The position numbers and the translations under genes are program-made. From G051903925 sp051903925 (lineage in GTDB: Bacteria > Pseudomonadota > Alphaproteobacteria > Zavarziniales > Zavarziniaceae): a DNA stretch of 64,000 nucleotides. The DNA lies in assembly GCF_051903925.1 (NCBI RefSeq), contig NZ_CP173678.1:2046001-2110000 (forward strand), in the 5' to 3' direction. Positions 61,445 through 64,000 of the stretch are shown here, piece by piece; within the stretch, counting starts at the first letter, position 1, and each line of letters begins with the position of its first letter. The notes beneath the pieces were generated by a model. It was given only the letters and a program-made list of their open reading frames with translations, was not told the DNA's origin and ran no database searches.

Positions 61445-61605
61445 GCATCAACATCCTTCGAGACGCCCAGCTTGCCCTGAGGAGCCGCCGCAGGCGGCGT
61501 CTCGAAGGGGAGCTCCTCAGGATGACGCCTGTTGGATTTCTTCCAATGATACCAACAGCGTCATGCTGAGGAGGGCCGCAGGCCCGTCTCGAAGCATCAG
61601 GTGCA
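61445..61605. repeat. Dispersed palindromic intergenic repeat, copy C
   Basis: CCTTCGAGACGCC (61455-61467) pairs exactly with GGCGTCTCGAAGG (61496-61508). Then GAGCTCCTCAGGATGACG, GCGTCATGCTGAGGAG (61558-61573) and CGTCTCGAAGCATC (61585-61598), the last two shared with copy A. Sits between the VOC stop and the stop of the convergent acyl-CoA ligase. Confidence 0.85.
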
Positions 61606-61628
61606 TCGCCAGTTACGCGCCAGGGGTC

Positions 61629-63260
61629 TCAGGCGATCTTGCGGGTGTCGAGGCGTTCGCGCTTGAGGCGGATGCCGTGCTTCTCGCGGTCCCAGGTGTC
61701 GGCCGTCACGCCCTCGCTGCGCAGCAGGTGCTTCTGCACCTTTTGCGTCGGCGTCTTGGGCAGGTCGGACAGGAAGCGGATATAGCGCGGCACCATGAAG
61801 TGCGGCAGGCGCGGCTGGAGGAAGGCAGTCAGCGTCGCCGGGTCGATCACCTTGCCCGGCACGGGCGAGACGATGGCCAGCACTTCGTCCTCGCCGAACT
61901 CGCTGGCGGTCGCCACCACGGCCGCCTCGCGCACGTCGGGGTGGGCCTGGATCTCGGCCTCCACCTCGAAGCTGGAGATGTTCTCGCCCCGCCGCCGGAT
62001 CGCGTCCTTCATCCGGTCGACGAAGTAGAAATTGCCCGCGGCATCGGTGCGGAAGGCATCGCCCGTGTGGAACCAGCCATTGCGCCAGGCCCGCGCCGTT
62101 GCCTCCGGATTGCGGTGATAGCCGTGGTTCATGGCCCAGGGCATGTCGGTGCGCACGATCAGTTCGCCCAGTTCGCCAGGTCCGACTTCGCAGTCGTTCT
62201 CGTCCACCACGCGCACCTCGACCCCGGCACGGGGCCGGCCGGCCACGCCGCGCTCGCTTGGGTTCGCCTCGCTGATGAGGGGGCACGACACTTCCGTCAT
62301 GTTGAAGACGGTGAAGATGTCGGTGCCGAAGCGCTCCTTGAACGCGACGCCATCCTCGCTCAGCGGGACCATGGTCGCCATGCGCAGGCTGTGGTCGCGG
62401 TCGTCGGGGCTGGGCGGCCGCTTCAGCAGGAAGGGCGTCATGGCGCCGAGCAGGACGGTGGAGGTGACGCCGTGCTTGCGCACGATGTCCCAGAACGCAT
62501 CCGTCCGGAACGATTCGGCGAGGACGATCGTGCTGCCGCGGATCAGGGCGCCGTTGACGGCGCCCGTCCCGCCGACATGGAACATGGGCAGGCTGGCCAG
62601 GTTCACATCGTCCGGCCCCATGACGTGGCCCAGCGCCATCATCGTCTCGTGGCTCTGGATATACGACGACAGCACGCCCTTGGACGGGCCCGTCGTGCCG
62701 GAGGTGTAGACGACGGTCTGCGTATCCCACGGCGCCACGGGGCGCGGCAGATCCTTGAGGCTGTCCGGATCTGCCGACAGGCGCGCCTCTGGCAGGACCT
62801 CAAGCCCCGGCAGGTCGACCGGGCCAAGGCCGACCAGGACGACCGTCTTGAGGAGTGCCTTGTCCACCTCGGCCAGGCGACCGGCTAGGCGGTCGTCGGC
62901 CACGATCAGGCGGGCGCCCGAATTGGCGACGACATGGGCCAGGATCGTGCCGCGATAGCTGGTGTTGATCGGCACATAGACCGCACCCAGGTAGTTCAAC
63001 GCGTACATCACGGCGACCGCGTGCGGCCCGTTGGGCAGCCAGGAGAGGACGAAATCCTCCTGGTTCACGCCCAGGGCCTGCAGCCCGGCGGCATAGGTGC
63101 GCACCTGCACCGCCAAGTCGCGATAGGTCCAGCGGGTGCCATCCTCGAACACGGCGAACAGCTTGTCCGGCTGCTGGGCGGCGTGGCGGTCGATCAGGTT
63201 GCGGGCGACGCAAGCGTCCGCAGACGGCAGCCTGACCCGATCTCGGGCGTCCTGGGCCAT
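61629..63260 (-). CDS. ATP-dependent acyl-CoA synthetase (AMP-binding, ANL superfamily)
   Basis: 543 residues. ATP motif VVYTSGTTGPSKGVL, MFHVGGTGAVNGALIRGS, NGWFHTGD, and C-terminal RRRGENISSFEVEAEI with the GENIS hinge, then PTQKVQKHLL where the catalytic lysine lies. Activates a carboxylic acid to acyl-AMP then acyl-CoA; resembles crotonobetaine/carnitine-CoA ligase-like (CaiC) enzymes. Substrate not determined. Confidence 0.88.
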   Translation of the reverse strand: MAQDARDRVRLPSADACVARNLIDRHAAQQPDKLFAVFEDGTRWTYRDLAVQVRTYAAGLQALGVNQEDFVLSWLPNGPHAVAVMYALNYLGAVYVPINTSYRGTILAHVVANSGARLIVADDRLAGRLAEVDKALLKTVVLVGLGPVDLPGLEVLPEARLSADPDSLKDLPRPVAPWDTQTVVYTSGTTGPSKGVLSSYIQSHETMMALGHVMGPDDVNLASLPMFHVGGTGAVNGALIRGSTIVLAESFRTDAFWDIVRKHGVTSTVLLGAMTPFLLKRPPSPDDRDHSLRMATMVPLSEDGVAFKERFGTDIFTVFNMTEVSCPLISEANPSERGVAGRPRAGVEVRVVDENDCEVGPGELGELIVRTDMPWAMNHGYHRNPEATARAWRNGWFHTGDAFRTDAAGNFYFVDRMKDAIRRRGENISSFEVEAEIQAHPDVREAAVVATASEFGEDEVLAIVSPVPGKVIDPATLTAFLQPRLPHFMVPRYIRFLSDLPKTPTQKVQKHLLRSEGVTADTWDREKHGIRLKRERLDTRKIA

Positions 63261-63416
63261 GGGGGTTCCTCCGGTTCTTGTGCCTGAACGGTGTTCCGTT
63301 TCCGGGCCAGTATGCCGCCTTGGAGGCTATCAGGCGACACGCTGCGATACCGAAAGTTCATAACTGTGGGGCGAAGCTGTGGCGCCCGGCATCAGGCCGG
63401 TTCAAGGGGGAAACAC

Positions 63417-63743
63417 ATGCGTCTGTCCACGCGCGCCGCGGGCCTTGTCCTGGCGCTGGGCCTGGTGTCGGCTCCGGCCCTGGCCGAGGACCTGCAGTTC
63501 AGCTTCGTGAATGCGACTGGCGCCGCCGTGACCGAGATCTACATCTCGCCCGTCGGCGTCGATTCCTGGGAAGACAACCTGGTGTCCAGCGCCCTGGCGC
63601 CGGGCGAGACCGGCACCGCGACGATCGCGGATGGCCGCTCCGTGTGCGAGTACGACATCAAGACCGTGTTCGACGATGGCGACACGGCCGAAAGCCGCAA
63701 CGTCAACCTGTGCGAACTGGGCACCTATACCGTCCACGAGTAA
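63417..63743 (+). CDS. Small secreted protein
   Basis: 108 residues from ATG 63417 with AAGGGGG upstream. Signal peptide to ALA (about residue 23). Mature domain FSFVNATGAAVTEIYISPVGVDSWEDNL, two cysteines (CEYDIK and NLCELG) likely forming a disulfide, ending TVHE. I have seen relatives misnamed as argininosuccinate lyase; function unknown. Its frame extends upstream but without conservation. Confidence 0.72.
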   Translation: MRLSTRAAGLVLALGLVSAPALAEDLQFSFVNATGAAVTEIYISPVGVDSWEDNLVSSALAPGETGTATIADGRSVCEYDIKTVFDDGDTAESRNVNLCELGTYTVHE

Positions 63744-63809
63744 CGCAATCGCCCGCGCTCCGGTCGCAACCGGGGCGCCCTGGCACGGGCGGTGCTATAG
63801 GCTTCGGCC

Positions 63810-64000
63810 ATGACGCGCACCGCCCTGCCTGACGACCTGGTCCAGGCGCTGACCGCCCTGGGCCGGGTCCTGGCCAAGGCGCGGCAGCAGCGCCAGGCCC
63901 CCCGCTTCGCCCTTTCGGACGAGGGGACGCGATCCCTCATCGCGCGCAGCGTGCGTGGGCTGCTGGCCGTGCCGGCGGCGATGATCGGCCCTGCCGACAC
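63810..64000 (+). CDS. Unknown protein, 3' truncated by the window end
   Basis: Open from ATG 63810 to the window edge (63 codons visible). Starts TRTALPDDLVQALTALGRVLAKAR, an alpha-helical, arginine-rich part with no motif I can name. The overlapping minus-strand frame is judged a shadow. Only the N-terminal piece is visible, so its nature is open. Confidence 0.4.
   Translation, partial: MTRTALPDDLVQALTALGRVLAKARQQRQAPRFALSDEGTRSLIARSVRGLLAVPAAMIGPAD

Noticed and set aside
61597..62730. Second long minus-strand frame inside the acyl-CoA ligase
   Set aside because: Out-of-frame shadow; the ANL motifs are all in the other frame.

Overview
The window is a GC-rich (about 70 percent by eye), densely packed piece of bacterial chromosome. 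It looks like an alphaproteobacterium of the Rhodospirillales type. This is inferred from the etfB-etfA-hbd block next to a PduO-type cobalamin adenosyltransferase and a HIG1 protein, a Braun-type lipoprotein beside L,D-transpeptidases, hisN, a monothiol glutaredoxin of the CGFS class, an ExoD-family protein and a lone rpsD. There are no rRNA or tRNA genes, CRISPR arrays, transposases or prophage genes that I can see, and no stretch above 300 bases lacks a gene. Genes are often coupled by ATGA, GTGA or TTGA overlaps.

Layout. 1-4.7 kb: the end of hisN, a secreted protein, a thioesterase behind a 38-bp operator-like palindrome, plsC and two glutathione-transferase-like genes. 4.7-8.3 kb (minus): DUF3034 outer-membrane-type protein, exported truncated hemoglobin, exported cupredoxin and a membrane histidine kinase, apparently one operon. 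8.5-14.5 kb (minus): HpcH/CitE lyase, PRISE-like reductase, glycosyltransferase plus LpxH-like phosphatase, tag and ygfZ. 14.6-20.5 kb (plus): a secreted serine protease, then a coupled surface-glycan operon (GT9, GT2, GT4, asparagine synthase). 20.56-22.16 kb: two tandem tiny genes and a JmjC/cupin_4 hydroxylase. 22.2-24.6 kb: secreted Ig-like protein, dihydroorotase-like enzyme and LprI-like protein. 24.6-29 kb (minus): chemoreceptor with a PilZ tail and aminopeptidase P. 29-34.3 kb: DUF1127 protein, prmA, a lower-GC DMT protein, enoyl-CoA hydratase, MBL hydrolase, methyltransferase and a TPR protein. 34.3-38.8 kb (minus): hbd, etfA, etfB, pduO, HIG1 and a hydrolase. 38.8-41.8 kb (plus): a second glycosyltransferase group. 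41.7-47.7 kb: DUF2147, a hydrolase, 1-Cys peroxiredoxin, a LuxR solo and a DUF4139 protein. 47.8-54.8 kb: CMD protein, small secreted proteins, an OmpR/EnvZ-type two-component pair, thioredoxin-like ferredoxin, a methyltransferase and a GGDEF-EAL protein. 54.8-57.6 kb: two L,D-transpeptidases flanking lpp and agmatinase. 57.8-64 kb: rpsD, exoD, a PmtA-like methyltransferase, grxD, VOC protein, acyl-CoA ligase and small end genes.

Most interesting locus: 20558-22162. Two consecutive short genes encode 52- and 54-residue peptides sharing the exact pattern W-x-x-P-R-V-x-R-I-G-L. The positions W1, P4, V6 and G10 match the spacing of the lasso-type RiPP leader motif (YxxPxLxxxG). They are followed by a JmjC/cupin_4 2-oxoglutarate-dependent hydroxylase with a C-terminal winged-helix-like domain, and preceded by an asparagine-synthase homologue. 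No lasso B1 or B2 protein is present. I read this as a candidate RiPP system, with two precursors and a JmjC tailoring enzyme, that does not fit a described class I can name.
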